64,000 bases of DNA from Calothrix sp. NIES-4105 (GCF_002368415.1 NZ_AP018290.1:9353717-9417716); one strand, 5' to 3'. Numbered from the stretch's first letter, positions 9,001 through 18,547 are shown. Made by a program: numbers and translations. Notes: generated from the letters alone by a model not told the origin.

Positions 9001-9265
9001 TTGATCCCCCCTTGCCCCCCTTAATAACCCTACTGTGTACACACATCTTTAGTAATGACCTTTTTTCCCCCCTTTGTGTCCTTTGTGTCAAAGTGGTTTA
9101 TCTCTTTAAGGAACCACAAAGGTCACTGCATGTCACAAAGGAAGAGAAGAAAGAGAAGAAAGAGAAGAAAAGTAACTTTAAGAAACTTGTGTATACACCG
9201 TAGCCTTAATAACGGGGGATAAAAGTGCTTTAAGCCCCCCTTAATAAGGGGGTTGGGGGGATCGA
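9001..9265. mobile_element. MITE-like element with C/G-rich inverted ends
   Basis: The left end TTGATCCCCCCTTGCCCC and right end GGGGGTTGGGGGGATCGA are near-inverse copies about 240 bp apart, each flanked inward by TTAATAA. Inner sequence includes GACATGCAGTG (on the minus strand), also present in the element at 33886-34257. No transposase is encoded; the 63-codon ORF inside is low-complexity. Interpreted as a non-autonomous mobile repeat. Confidence 0.6.
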
Positions 9266-9318
9266 ACATTTACCTTATGATAAATAATCAATAAATAGGC
9301 AGGTGTAACTAATTATAG

Positions 9319-9642
9319 GTGACTTTTAATAATATCCTTGAGCAGGTCAGAGAAGCAGCATCAAAGAGGTTATTATTCCTGCCTCATACGATTCGACAAA
9401 TGTCACGCCCCGAACGAATGATTTCGACTGCCGATATTGAAACTGTTGTGATGACGGGCGAGGTTATAGAAGACTATCCTGAAGATGCGAGGGGTCATAG
9501 TTGTTTAATATTAGGTTTGGTTCAAAGTAATCGACATATACATGTGGTCTGTGCGCCAAAAGATGATTATCTAGCTATCATCACAGCCTATCTCCCAGAC
9601 CCAAACCAATGGTCATCAGATTTTAAAAGGAGACTTTTATAG
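9319..9642 (+). CDS. DUF4258 protein, probable toxin
   Basis: 107 residues with the DUF4258 pattern: an early PHTIRQMSRPERMIS segment, IEDYPEDARGHSCLILG, then HVVCAPKDDYLAIITAYLPDP. This is the BECR/RelE-like fold of many toxin-antitoxin toxins. The start is GTG at 9319. The stop is followed one base later by a zinc-finger antitoxin gene, the standard order for these pairs. The toxin role is inferred from family and pairing. Confidence 0.8.
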   Translation: MTFNNILEQVREAASKRLLFLPHTIRQMSRPERMISTADIETVVMTGEVIEDYPEDARGHSCLILGLVQSNRHIHVVCAPKDDYLAIITAYLPDPNQWSSDFKRRLL

Positions 9643-9643
9643 A

Positions 9644-9859
9644 ATGGAATGCTTATACTGTAAATCAAAAATGCGACGTGGAACCGCTCCTTTTAGCATT
9701 GACAGAAATGGCTACCATTTAACCTGGGATGCAATTCCTGCATGGGTTTGTGACCAGTGTGGTGAGACATTATTTGAAGCGCGCGAGGTTGATTTAATCC
9801 AAGAGGCTCTGACGGCGTTAGATAGTAAAACTGCTACATTTGCAACAGTAAAAAACTAA
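9644..9859 (+). CDS. YgiT-type zinc-finger antitoxin
   Basis: 71 residues with two CxxC knuckles (CLYCKSK at the N terminus and WVCDQCGE near residue 36), the MqsA/YgiT-type zinc domain. A short helical tail without the usual C-terminal HTH follows. The ATG lies one base after the DUF4258 stop, so translation is probably coupled. Expected to bind and neutralise the DUF4258 protein; inferred. Confidence 0.8.
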   Translation: MECLYCKSKMRRGTAPFSIDRNGYHLTWDAIPAWVCDQCGETLFEAREVDLIQEALTALDSKTATFATVKN

Positions 9860-9877
9860 GTAAGGACTGTTTAATAA

Positions 9878-10453
9878 ATGACTTTATTAGTAGTTGCTAC
9901 AGGAAATCCAGGTAAGTTACGCGAGATGCAAGCTTACCTCGCTGACTCAGGTTGGGAATTAACGCTCAAACCACCTGAATTAGATGTTGAAGAAACTGGC
10001 GAAACTTTTGCCGCAAATGCTTGTTTAAAAGCTTCACAAGTCGCAATTGCTACAAATAACTGGGCAATTGCCGATGATTCAGGTTTAGAAGTTGATGCTT
10101 TGAACGGCGCCCCTGGAGTGTATTCTGCACGGTATGGTAATTCTGATGCTGACCGTATAGCTCGCTTATTACGTACACTTGGTAATAATAATCAAAGGGG
10201 AGCGCAGTTTGTTTGTGCAGCAGCAATCGCGCGTCCTGATGGAACGATTGCGCTGCAATCTGAAGGTATTTGTCGCGGTGAAATACTAAATGCACCGCGC
10301 GGGGATGGGGGTTTTGGTTATGACCCCGTTTTTTTCGTTCCTGAGCAAAATCTTACTTTTGCCGAAATGACACCAGAAGTGAAGCGCTCTGTAAGTCATC
10401 GAGGTAAAGCTTTTACTGATTTACTCCAGAAGTTACCACATGTACAAACATGA
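9878..10453 (+). CDS. rdgB: XTP/dITP diphosphatase (RdgB/HAM1)
   Basis: 191 residues, the usual length. It removes non-canonical purine nucleotides (XTP, ITP, dITP) by hydrolysis to monophosphate plus pyrophosphate. Visible signatures: TGNPGK at residues 8-13, DDSGLEVDAL near 67, GDGGFGYDPVF near 143 and SHRGKAF near 172. It starts 19 bp after the YgiT antitoxin and may share its transcript. An AGACGTGA palindrome lies 10 bp past the stop codon. Confidence 0.95.
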   Translation: MTLLVVATGNPGKLREMQAYLADSGWELTLKPPELDVEETGETFAANACLKASQVAIATNNWAIADDSGLEVDALNGAPGVYSARYGNSDADRIARLLRTLGNNNQRGAQFVCAAAIARPDGTIALQSEGICRGEILNAPRGDGGFGYDPVFFVPEQNLTFAEMTPEVKRSVSHRGKAFTDLLQKLPHVQT

Positions 10454-10462
10454 TTTTTGTAC

Positions 10463-10482
10463 AGACGTGATTAATCACGTCT
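10463..10482. repeat. AGAC...GTCT palindrome, copy 1
   Basis: 20-nt perfect palindrome AGACGTGATTAATCACGTCT between convergent rdgB and glnB. One of six sites sharing AGAC ends and covarying inner bases. Confidence 0.75.
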
Positions 10483-10488
10483 CTACTG

Positions 10489-10866
<378 letters not shown>

Positions 10867-11079
10867 CTAATCAAAATATCTGTCAGCAGGTCTAATTTTT
10901 TCATTAAGGAAAAATTTATTTATTCAGTAGCTCTCGCACAGCAAATCTGAGAAGATATTTCTCCCCTTGTTTATTCCTTAAGCATATGCATTTCTAATCT
11001 TAACCATCATTTATTCTACATGATTTTGTATTTATTGTAACAGAAATAATGGTTAATATTTGGTAATGCTCCGATATAG

Positions 11080-11667
11080 TTAAGAATTATTGTGATTTGC
11101 GAGCAATGGGCGTACAATCAAATACCCGGCGCCAAATGCTGTAAGAACGATTAACAAAATGGCAATTAACAACATCCATCCATTGCCTTCTGCTTTTTGC
11201 GTATGGCTATAAGGGTAATAGCGAACTTCCTCCTCTTCAATATAAACAGATTCAGCCATTGGAAAATATTCAGGAGTGGGTTGTGGTTGCGGCGCCCTGT
11301 TGACTTTAATTTTTTTTGGTGCCGCAGTGCGCTGTTTGCGTGGTTGTGGTTTAGGATTTTGTTGCGGTTGTACTGATGGTTGTTGATTGTTGGCAGTTGG
11401 ATAACCTTGTGGGTTATAACTGTTTGTTGTAGTGGCAGATAATAATTGCTGCAACTGCATGACTGAGTTGACCGCTTTCGTTATTTCTTGCCGCAAAAGC
11501 TGATTTTCTTGATTTAAAAGGTGATTTTTGGCAGAAAGTGAATCAACTACCGACTGTGCTGCTTGGAGTTCTGCCGCTAAGTCACGGTACACCGACAAGG
11601 GTACAGATGGAGGGTAACCTTGATTATTTGAGTATTGAGTATTAGGGACGCTTGTTGTAGTTCGCAT
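11080..11667 (-). CDS. Conserved cyanobacterial coiled-coil membrane protein
   Basis: 195 residues from ATG 11667; an in-frame upstream ATG at 11709 would add 14 residues. The N-terminal part holds a coiled coil (LAAELQAAQSVVDSLSAK and LNQENQLLRQEI). A Q/P-rich and basic linker (PQPRKQRTAAPKKIK) follows, then one C-terminal membrane helix (WMLLIAILLIVLTAFGAGYL). Tail-anchored topology is predicted. Function unknown; it lies between glnB and thiD on the same strand. Confidence 0.75.
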   Translation of the reverse strand: MRTTTSVPNTQYSNNQGYPPSVPLSVYRDLAAELQAAQSVVDSLSAKNHLLNQENQLLRQEITKAVNSVMQLQQLLSATTTNSYNPQGYPTANNQQPSVQPQQNPKPQPRKQRTAAPKKIKVNRAPQPQPTPEYFPMAESVYIEEEEVRYYPYSHTQKAEGNGWMLLIAILLIVLTAFGAGYLIVRPLLANHNNS

Positions 11668-11821
11668 GTTCTGAAAAATAATCAATGTGTAAATTGCCAC
11701 AATAAACATTAGATAGATATAACAATAACTGCCTCTACCCGCTAGGCAGTTATTGAAGCTATGCCGGCATAATAGTAGAAAACTGCTTCATGAGCAAAGT
11801 TTTTTTACACTATATTTGACA

Positions 11822-12640
11822 CTATATTTTAAGCAGTGGATAGAAATGTCCCACAGGGCCTGTACCTTGACCGATATCAAGCGCATGTGATAAGGCTACA
11901 GTGACGTAATCTTTAGCTTTTTGAACTGCGGTAAATAAATTTTCGCCACAAGCAAGGTTCGCTGTAATTGCTGCTGACAAAGTGCAACCTGTACCATGAG
12001 TATTTTTTGTGTCAACTTGCTGAGTCGTTATTGTCTCCAAAGTTTTTCCATCAAACCATACATCAGTACCACGTTGCTCTGTCATTCCACCACCTTTGAC
12101 TAACACTGCTGATACCGCTAAATTATCGTGGATATATTCAGCCGCGCGTTTCATGTCTTGGAGTGAATTAATTTCTATCCCGGTTAGAATTTGAGCTTCA
12201 TAACGGTTCGGTGTCACCAAAACCGCTAACGGTAGCAAAGTCTCACGAAGTGTTTTTACTGCCTCATCATCGATTAATTGTGCCCCAGCGCGCGATACCA
12301 TAACTGGGTCTACAACTAAATTCTCGATATGTAACAATTTTACTTGTTCGGCAACAGTAGTAATTATTTCTTTATTGAGTAACATCCCTGTTTTTACAGC
12401 TTGCACACCAATATCTTCGACAACGGCTTGCATTTGGGCGCCAACCGCTTCAGGTGGCATTGCATCAACGCGCGTTACACCTAGTGTATTTTGTGCTGTA
12501 ATACAAGTAACCGCACTAGTACCATGTACACAATGAAACGCAAAAGTCCGTAAATCCGCTTGAATTCCGGCGCCACCCCCACTGTCTGAACCAGCAATTG
12601 TCAAAGCAACAGGCACCCTAGATACTTTTGTTACATCCAT
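11822..12640 (-). CDS. thiD: Hydroxymethylpyrimidine/phosphomethylpyrimidine kinase
   Basis: 272 residues from ATG 12640 (an in-frame ATG at 12655 adds five). ThiD phosphorylates HMP and HMP-P in thiamine synthesis, a ribokinase-fold enzyme. Signatures: LTIAGSDSGGGAGIQADL at the start, VKTGML, DPVMVS and the catalytic anion hole NTHGTGCTLSAAI near 210. A cytosolic monofunctional form; no ThiE fusion. Confidence 0.95.
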   Translation of the reverse strand: MDVTKVSRVPVALTIAGSDSGGGAGIQADLRTFAFHCVHGTSAVTCITAQNTLGVTRVDAMPPEAVGAQMQAVVEDIGVQAVKTGMLLNKEIITTVAEQVKLLHIENLVVDPVMVSRAGAQLIDDEAVKTLRETLLPLAVLVTPNRYEAQILTGIEINSLQDMKRAAEYIHDNLAVSAVLVKGGGMTEQRGTDVWFDGKTLETITTQQVDTKNTHGTGCTLSAAITANLACGENLFTAVQKAKDYVTVALSHALDIGQGTGPVGHFYPLLKI

Positions 12641-12683
12641 AATTAAAAAATTCAATTCATAAATCCATACTAATTAATATAAA

Positions 12684-12712
12684 TCTTGTGGAATGGGCAT
12701 CCTTGCCCGTCC
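12684..12712 (+). repeat. CTTGTGG...GGGCATCCTTGCCC repeat, copy 1
   Basis: Contains the hairpin GGGCATCCTTGCCC preceded by CTTGTGGAA. Close copies lie at 28103-28129 (same strand) and 48603-48629 (opposite strand). Confidence 0.65.
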
Positions 12713-12813
12713 ATAATATTATTTTTGTAGAATAAGCATCATTATTGTTACTATCAAGCTACTTATGGGCATTATAAATAAAGATTCATAATGAAATTAT
12801 TAAAAAAATCTAT

Positions 12814-14745
12814 ATGTCAATTAATTTATCTAATTTAGAAGTATTTTTACAACAGTCTCTTAGTCAACTTAAAAATCAAATTGGGCTTCTTAATATAGAT
12901 AGGAATTTAAAAAACTCTATTAGTAATGATTTGAAGCAAATCGAACAACTTATTTCCTTAAAAACAGTTGAAGATATTACGGCAAATAAAGAGATGGAAA
13001 TTGCTTTAAATCGTAGTGAAGCACGCTTTAAAAAGCTTGTAGAAAATGTACCGGGTGTAATATACCAATTTAGTTTGAAACCCGACGGTACTATGTGTTT
13101 TCCTTATATTTCTGATGCTTGTCGAGAACTGTTTGGAATTGAACCAGAAGAAATTTTACAAAATGCAGCTTTGCTTGTTGATGCAGTACATCCAGAAGAC
13201 CGCGATGAATTTTCTAAGTCTGTACAAGAAAGCGCGCGAACTTTAGAACGTTGGGACTGGTCTGGACGGATGAAAGCACGTACAGGGGAATTTAAATGGA
13301 TACGTGGAATTTCACGACCGGAACTATTAGATTCAGGAGTCATTATTTGGGATGGACTCTTAATTGATGTGAGTGAGGGTTGCAAAATACAATTAGCGCT
13401 TGAACAAACACAAGCAGAACTTGAAAGCAAAGTTGCCCAACGAACAGCGCATTTACAGCAAGAAATTTACGAACGTAAAATGGTAGAAACCGCTTTAATT
13501 GAGAGCGAAGCTAAATTTCGCAGCATTGTTGAAAATGCAAACGATATTATTTATTCTCTTTCCCTCGATAGTTTGTTTACTTATTTATCTCCCAAATTTA
13601 CCGATTTACTGGGATATGAAGTAGAGGAGTATATAGGTAAATCATTTGCACCTTTAATTCATCCTGATGATTTAGTTACCTGCCAAAATTTTTTTAATCT
13701 TGTAGGGCAAACAGGCAAAAAACAAGCTGGTTTAGAAGTTAGAGTGAAACATAAAAATGGTAGTTATGTGTGGATAACATCGAATGTTTCACCTGTTTTA
13801 AATGCTTTGGCTGAAGTAATTGCTTTTCAAGGAATAACGCGCGATATCACTCAAAGCAAGCAAATTGAAGCGCAACTTCGTTGTTCAACCATCGAATTAG
13901 AAAAAACTCTCGACTCACTCAAACGTACTCAATCGCAATTAATCCAAAATGAGAAAATGTCATCACTTGGGCAATTAGTTGCAGGAGTCGCACATGAAAT
14001 CAATAACCCTGTCAACTTTATTTTCGGCAACCTCCGCCATGCTCAAGTTTACACTCAAGACTTGTTAAATATACTTGCTCTTTACAAAAAGCATTACCCC
14101 AAACCTGATATAGAAATACAAAACCAAGCTGAAGCTACAGACCTTGATTTTATAAACGAAGACCTACCAAAACTATATACTTCGATGCAAATAGGCGCCA
14201 ATCGTATACGTGAAATCGTTACATCACTGCGTACTTTTTCACGACTCGACGAAGCTGAGTTTAAAGAAGCAAATATTCACGAGGGTATTGATAGCACTCT
14301 CATGATACTAGAACATCGTCTCAAAGCTAAACAAAACCGTTCAGCAATTACTGTTATCAAACAGTATGGCAATTTACCTTTAGTAGAATGTTACGCAGGA
14401 CAACTCAACCAAGTTTTTATGAATCTAATTGCAAATGCTATTGATGCAGTCGAAGAGGAAATAAAAAACAGAGACTTACAATCCTTTACTCCTTGTATCC
14501 GCATTTGTACCGAATCTAAATCAAATCAAATTATCATAAGTATCGCCGATAATGGTACTGGCATACCAGAAAAAGTCAAACATAGATTATTTGACCCTTT
14601 CTATACAACTAAACCCGTCGGTAAAGGTACTGGTATGGGATTATCAATCAGCTATCAAATAATCACTGAAAGACATCGTGGAAGTTTAAAGTGTATTTCG
14701 GAAGAAGGGAAAGGCGCCGAATTCATAATTAAAATCCCAAAATAA
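12814..14745 (+). CDS. PAS-PAS sensor histidine kinase
   Basis: 643 residues, soluble. A helical N terminus is followed by a PAS/PAC domain at about 70-190 (YQFSLKPDGTM, IRGISRP), a second PAS at about 230-350 (IVENANDIIYSLSLDS), a coiled coil, and a kinase core: H-box GVAHEINNPVNF with H394, N-box NLIANAIDAVEEE with N537, G1 DNGTGIP at 579 and G2 GKGTGMGLSISYQI. No receiver domain and no adjacent regulator gene, so an orphan kinase. The kinase core closely resembles that of the kinase at 58768-59850. Confidence 0.92.
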   Translation: MSINLSNLEVFLQQSLSQLKNQIGLLNIDRNLKNSISNDLKQIEQLISLKTVEDITANKEMEIALNRSEARFKKLVENVPGVIYQFSLKPDGTMCFPYISDACRELFGIEPEEILQNAALLVDAVHPEDRDEFSKSVQESARTLERWDWSGRMKARTGEFKWIRGISRPELLDSGVIIWDGLLIDVSEGCKIQLALEQTQAELESKVAQRTAHLQQEIYERKMVETALIESEAKFRSIVENANDIIYSLSLDSLFTYLSPKFTDLLGYEVEEYIGKSFAPLIHPDDLVTCQNFFNLVGQTGKKQAGLEVRVKHKNGSYVWITSNVSPVLNALAEVIAFQGITRDITQSKQIEAQLRCSTIELEKTLDSLKRTQSQLIQNEKMSSLGQLVAGVAHEINNPVNFIFGNLRHAQVYTQDLLNILALYKKHYPKPDIEIQNQAEATDLDFINEDLPKLYTSMQIGANRIREIVTSLRTFSRLDEAEFKEANIHEGIDSTLMILEHRLKAKQNRSAITVIKQYGNLPLVECYAGQLNQVFMNLIANAIDAVEEEIKNRDLQSFTPCIRICTESKSNQIIISIADNGTGIPEKVKHRLFDPFYTTKPVGKGTGMGLSISYQIITERHRGSLKCISEEGKGAEFIIKIPK

Positions 14746-14749
14746 CTTA

Positions 14750-14789
14750 CGAGCGCACGAGCGCACGAGCGCACTCAGCACTCAGCACT
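14750..14789. repeat. Tandem GAGCGCAC / TCAGCAC short repeats
   Basis: Three copies of the 8-mer GAGCGCAC pass directly into two copies of the heptamer TCAGCAC, a typical cyanobacterial STRR tract. It lies between convergent genes. Confidence 0.75.
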
Positions 14790-15194
14790 TTTAACTTTTT
14801 CCAGATACTTACCCCAATTAGCAGCAAGGGGTACCTCTGTAAAAGGTACTCGTACTGATTTTTCGGGTTCAGCAAAACTAAACTCTAATTCAATAGAACG
14901 ACCACGCTCAGGTGGTTGCTCGATATCTACTTTATTACCATTGATTAATAGCTTGATATCAACCACATCATTTAGTGAAAAAGTTTCTAGGTTGATAAGA
15001 CCCTTGGGAGTAGGTTTTCCCCAGGTAATACTTTTCTCTTTCTGACCTAAAACAGCGTAAATATCATATTTTGCCTTGTCGAACTGGGAAGCCCAAGTTT
15101 CGTAAGCTTGAACTTTTTTGAACTCCCTCGAACCTTGCCAAGCTAACCAGAAGAATGCAAATAGTAAAGGCAACCAGAAAAGACCACGTTCCAT
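14775..15194 (-). CDS. Conserved cyanobacterial membrane-anchored protein
   Basis: 139 residues. One N-terminal hydrophobic helix (GLFWLPLLFAFFWLAW), then a soluble part with YDIYAVLGQKEKSITWGKP and a beta-rich tail. ATG at 15194. The length and the anchor-plus-soluble layout resemble conserved cyanobacterial proteins of unknown role. It is divergent from the subtilase gene. Confidence 0.75.
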   Translation of the reverse strand: MERGLFWLPLLFAFFWLAWQGSREFKKVQAYETWASQFDKAKYDIYAVLGQKEKSITWGKPTPKGLINLETFSLNDVVDIKLLINGNKVDIEQPPERGRSIELEFSFAEPEKSVRVPFTEVPLAANWGKYLEKVKSAEC

Positions 15195-15338
15195 AATATT
15201 TTAATAATTTAAGGTTTCGGAGGAATTACAAGCCTGTTTTAATGAAATTTTTGTAACTAATTCCGGAATATCTAAGCCAAGCCTGGTGTGTATAAGTTAT
15301 CTTAGTGGCAACTGGCTTTCATCGGTAATCAGTCATAT

Positions 15339-17201
15339 ATGAGAAGGCTAATACTAATTTGTTTGTTTGTGATAGGGCTAAGTGCAGCCTTATTCAACTT
15401 CGTTAACTTCCAGGGACTAGGCGCCCAAGGGGAGTTTGATACGCTTTTGCTTGACTTCCGGGAAAATATCCCCCAAACCAAGTTGCAGCAAGATTTAAAT
15501 AAAATCGCGCAGCAGTACAACGTCACGCCAAAGCTGGATAATAAATTCTCCGAAAAGGATAACGTATATATTATCAAAGGTGATAAAGCGCGTCTAAAGC
15601 AGTTGCGCTCCTCTGAATTCGCACTGGATACCGAATTCATTGAACCTAACTATATTTACAAGATTCCTAAACCAGGTCAAGCCGCAAGGCTCGCAGAATT
15701 TCTTGACCCTCGACCCGAAGAAGCAACAGGAGATAAACCTTTATTAACTGGTGCTAATGACCCCCTTTATAGCAAACAATGGCACTTACACAACATTAAC
15801 GTTGAAGATGCCTGGAAACAAACTAAAGGTAGTGGTGTTACCGTTGCTGTAATTGATACAGGCGTTACTCAAATTCGTGATTTGGTCGAAACAAAGTTTG
15901 TTAAAGGTTACGACTTTGTTAACGACCGTGAAAAAGCGAACGATGACAACGGACATGGAACACACGTTGCTGGTACAATTGCTCAAGCGACTAATAATAG
16001 TTATGGTGTTGCGGGTATTGCCTACGAAGCCAGCGTCATGCCTTTAAAAGTTCTTAGTGATTACGGTGGTGGTACTGTTGCTGATATTGCTGAAGCTATT
16101 CGCTTTGCTGCTGACAACGGCGCCAATGTCATTAATATGAGTTTGGGTGGTGGTGGTGAAAGCCAGTTGATGAAAGATGCAATTGACTATGCATACAATA
16201 AAGGTGTAGTTATTATTGCTGCTGCGGGTAACGAAGACAATAACGGCGCCGCATATCCCGCACGTTATCCTCACGTTATTGGTGTTTCTGCCCTCGGTCC
16301 AGATGGAGAAAGAGCGCCCTATTCTAACTATGGTGCTGGTATAGATATTTCTGCTCCTGGTGGTAGTGATGCAGGTAAAGTACTCCAAGCAACCGTTGAT
16401 ATGGATAACAAAGGAGAAGAAGCATTCCTTGGGTTCCAAGGTACAAGCATGGCATCTCCTCACGTTGCAGGTGTAGCAGCTTTAGTTCGTGCATCCGGAG
16501 TTGAAAAACCCGATGAAATTGAAGCAGTACTTCTTGCTTCCGCACGTCCTACCCATGAAGATAGCTTAAACTACTACGGCGCCGGACAACTCAACGCCTC
16601 TGAAGCAGTTAAGCGCGCGCAAGAAGGTCAAATCACTTTCCAAGACTTTTGGCGCTGGTTACGCGAAAACGGTTACCTCAATCCTCGCTTCTGGATTGAC
16701 GGTGGTGCATATGCACTCATACCTAAAATTCTTATGGTTGTAGGTTCTTACCTACTTGCCTGGTTCTTACGGGTTTACTTTCCATTCTCATGGAGTTGGA
16801 GTTTATCGGCAGGCTTAATCTTTGGTAGTTCGGGTTTATTTCCTCTCAAAGGACTTTATATCTTTGACTTACCGCAATGGCCTTTCCGCGTACTCGGCAG
16901 TTCTATTCCTGAACTTGGTAACGCCATTCAAGGAACAGACGCATTTAATCCTATCTTCGCAAGCGTACTTATTCCTTTAGGTCTAGTTGCTTTGCTGCTA
17001 GGACATCCAAAATGGAAATGGTTTGCTATTGGTTCTTCGATAGGGATCGCGGCATGTTTGGCAATAAGCTCAGTTTCAGACCCAGCCGTATGGGGTTTGG
17101 GAGCAGGCTTTCTTTCGAGAATATTCCTTCTCGTTAATGCCCTCATTTGTTACGGTCTAGCTCACTTTATTGTGACAAACGAAGAAAAAACAGCACAATA
17201 A
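15339..17201 (+). CDS. Subtilisin-like serine protease (S8) with C-terminal membrane part
   Basis: 620 residues. An N-terminal hydrophobic segment (RLILICLFVIGLSAALF) acts as signal or anchor, then a propeptide-like region to about 140 and a subtilase domain with an intact triad: D173 (AVIDTGV), H206 (NGHGTHVAGT), S370 (GTSMASPHVAG); N298 forms the oxyanion hole (AAAGNED). After residue 450 come several hydrophobic helices (ILMVVGSYLLAWFL and later), so the protease is held in a membrane, probably facing the periplasm or thylakoid lumen. The membrane tail is longer than in ordinary secreted subtilases. Confidence 0.93.
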   Translation: MRRLILICLFVIGLSAALFNFVNFQGLGAQGEFDTLLLDFRENIPQTKLQQDLNKIAQQYNVTPKLDNKFSEKDNVYIIKGDKARLKQLRSSEFALDTEFIEPNYIYKIPKPGQAARLAEFLDPRPEEATGDKPLLTGANDPLYSKQWHLHNINVEDAWKQTKGSGVTVAVIDTGVTQIRDLVETKFVKGYDFVNDREKANDDNGHGTHVAGTIAQATNNSYGVAGIAYEASVMPLKVLSDYGGGTVADIAEAIRFAADNGANVINMSLGGGGESQLMKDAIDYAYNKGVVIIAAAGNEDNNGAAYPARYPHVIGVSALGPDGERAPYSNYGAGIDISAPGGSDAGKVLQATVDMDNKGEEAFLGFQGTSMASPHVAGVAALVRASGVEKPDEIEAVLLASARPTHEDSLNYYGAGQLNASEAVKRAQEGQITFQDFWRWLRENGYLNPRFWIDGGAYALIPKILMVVGSYLLAWFLRVYFPFSWSWSLSAGLIFGSSGLFPLKGLYIFDLPQWPFRVLGSSIPELGNAIQGTDAFNPIFASVLIPLGLVALLLGHPKWKWFAIGSSIGIAACLAISSVSDPAVWGLGAGFLSRIFLLVNALICYGLAHFIVTNEEKTAQ

Positions 17202-17207
17202 TTAAAG

Positions 17208-17328
17208 TTAGGAGTCAGAATTCAGGAGTCAGAAGTTAGGAGTTTTAATTTTTAGCTTCTAGCCTTTGAATTCTAAATTCTGACCACCTAACTCCTCTCC
17301 TGACCTCTGAGTGCTAACTCCTAACTAA
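17208..17328. repeat. Iterated GAGTTAGG / CCTAACTC repeat forming a large imperfect inverted repeat
   Basis: The left arm has AGTTAGGAGTCAG, TTCAGGAGTCAG and AGTTAGGAGTT; the right arm has TGACCACCTAACTCC and GCTAACTCCTAACT. STRR-like spacer between the subtilase and the next gene. Confidence 0.6.
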
Positions 17329-17332
17329 AATT

Positions 17333-17557
17333 ATGTCTATTACAGTTACAGGTACAATTCAACGTCGTGATATTGGTGTAGGCGCCTGGGCGTTTGTCAC
17401 CGATGAAGGCACTACTTATGAAATTCCTCGTAGTGCCGACAAAAAGTTGCTTCAAGCAGGACAAAAAGCCAAAGTCACTGGACAAGTCCGTGAAGATGTT
17501 ATGACGAGTGCAATGATTGGACCCGTCTTAGAAGTTAAGTCTTTTGAAGTTTTGTAA
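17333..17557 (+). CDS. Small conserved protein, OB-like, 74 aa
   Basis: 74 residues, beta-rich, with GTIQRRDIGVGAWAFVTDEG and GQKAKVTGQVREDVMTSAMIGPVLEV. The strand pattern suggests a small OB-fold. It resembles short conserved proteins in other cyanobacteria, function unknown. ATG at 17333, directly after an STRR tract. Confidence 0.75.
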   Translation: MSITVTGTIQRRDIGVGAWAFVTDEGTTYEIPRSADKKLLQAGQKAKVTGQVREDVMTSAMIGPVLEVKSFEVL

Positions 17558-17600
17558 AGCTGTTGAAATGTAACCTTTTAAACGGCGCCTACGCCATTCT

Positions 17601-17921
17601 TTACTGAACAGGAGCAGAATCTAAAACAGCTTGCAAGCGTTCTCGAAACTCACCCTTGGGATGTCCCCCTTTGACTTCACCGATAATTTGAAATTCTCCT
17701 TCCGGTGACTCACACACAATGTAAGTAGGCCATCCCATCTCTGACTTATCGGGATATTGTTTCAACAATATTTGCCGATATTTACGATACGTTGCAGTAT
17801 CCTGCATCTTGACATCAATAAACTCCAAACCAAGCTCTGTTGAAACTTTCTGGTCATAAAAAGCCATTTTGTGGCAAATCCCGCAATCTTCACTCGAAAA
17901 CTTAATCACAGCTAAAGGCAT
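17601..17921 (-). CDS. Thioredoxin-family protein
   Basis: 106 residues with the thioredoxin start VIKFSSEDCGICHKM: active-site C13-G-I-C16, then MGWPTY standing for the cis-proline loop, and EVKGGHPKGEFRERLQAVL as the last helix. The CGIC motif differs from the classic CGPC, so redox potential and partners are likely different. Cytosolic. It ends convergently with the small OB-like gene, with 43 bp between the two stops. Confidence 0.85.
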   Translation of the reverse strand: MPLAVIKFSSEDCGICHKMAFYDQKVSTELGLEFIDVKMQDTATYRKYRQILLKQYPDKSEMGWPTYIVCESPEGEFQIIGEVKGGHPKGEFRERLQAVLDSAPVQ

Positions 17922-18179
17922 ATTCTTAGTTTTTTTGTACTGTAACAGCGTATCAATTGTAGCTAAATTTATATTCTGATTATTTATCTTATTATCAATC
18001 CTGTTTGATAGTCCAAAAACTTATAACAGTGTTATAATATATACGAATCTACCGTTATGTGACAGTCCGGCACGTACTATTAGCCCTTACATAATTAGTA
18101 CAATGATTTAAGGCTAATTCCGGAACATTTAAGTCGGAACATTTTAGAAGATTAAGTATTTATTTCCACAATTGCATAG

Positions 18180-18249
18180 AAAAACCCCTAGCGGATGGCA
18201 GTCTACTAGGGGAGTAAGTTATCAGGGTGCATCTACCACTTAATTGTTC
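18180..18249 (-). ncRNA. nsiR1: NsiR1-like small RNA, unit 1
   Basis: Minus-strand unit of about 70 nt: 5' GAACAATTAAG, the invariant GGTAGATGCACC, a spacer, then stem CCCCTAG (18206-18212) with CTAGGGG (18185-18191) and a T-run, a rho-independent terminator. Upstream box TCCTGA (18268-18273 read on minus) lies exactly 18 nt away, one change from TCCGGA. Confidence 0.8.
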
Positions 18250-18331
18250 GCTCCCTGTAAGTTGTTGTCAGGACAAGTCTAAAAATAAAACCTTGAGATA
18301 GTTGTCAATATTGCATTGTTATGATTACAAT

Positions 18332-18400
18332 AAAAAACCCTAGCGGATCGAAATCTACTAGGGAGTGAGTTATCAGGGTGCATCTACCACTTAATTGTTC
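18332..18400 (-). ncRNA. nsiR1: NsiR1-like small RNA, unit 2
   Basis: Same organisation as unit 1, with the stem shortened to CCCTAG/CTAGGG. Invariant GGTAGATGCACC is present. The box at 18419-18424 is again TCCTGA on the minus strand, 18 nt upstream. Confidence 0.8.
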
Positions 18401-18475
18401 GTCATCTAGGTGTCATCTTCAGGACAAATCGAAATAATTGGTTCAAGGTCGTTTCAATGTCGTAAATATAGCCAT

Positions 18476-18547
18476 AAAAAAACCCCTAGCGGATGGCAGT
18501 CTACTAGGGGAGTGAGTTATCAGGGTGCATCTACCATTTACTTGTTC
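18476..18547 (-). ncRNA. nsiR1: NsiR1-like small RNA, unit 3
   Basis: Conserved core, stem CCCCTAG/CTAGGGG at 18504-18510 and 18483-18489, T-run of seven. The upstream box is a perfect TCCGGA (18566-18571), with TACTTA positioned as a -10 element. Confidence 0.85.

Noticed and set aside
9012-9203. 63-codon ORF on plus strand
   Set aside because: Runs through a MITE-like element and is low-complexity Lys/Glu; no homology pattern.
15262-15267. TCCGGA box as a heterocyst promoter for the subtilase
   Set aside because: No properly spaced -10 (the next TATAAG is 23 bp away), and several TCCGGA are expected by chance in 64 kb.
18119-18124. Eighth NsiR1 unit at the left end
   Set aside because: A TCCGGA is present but no GGTAGATGCACC core or terminator hairpin lies at the required distance.
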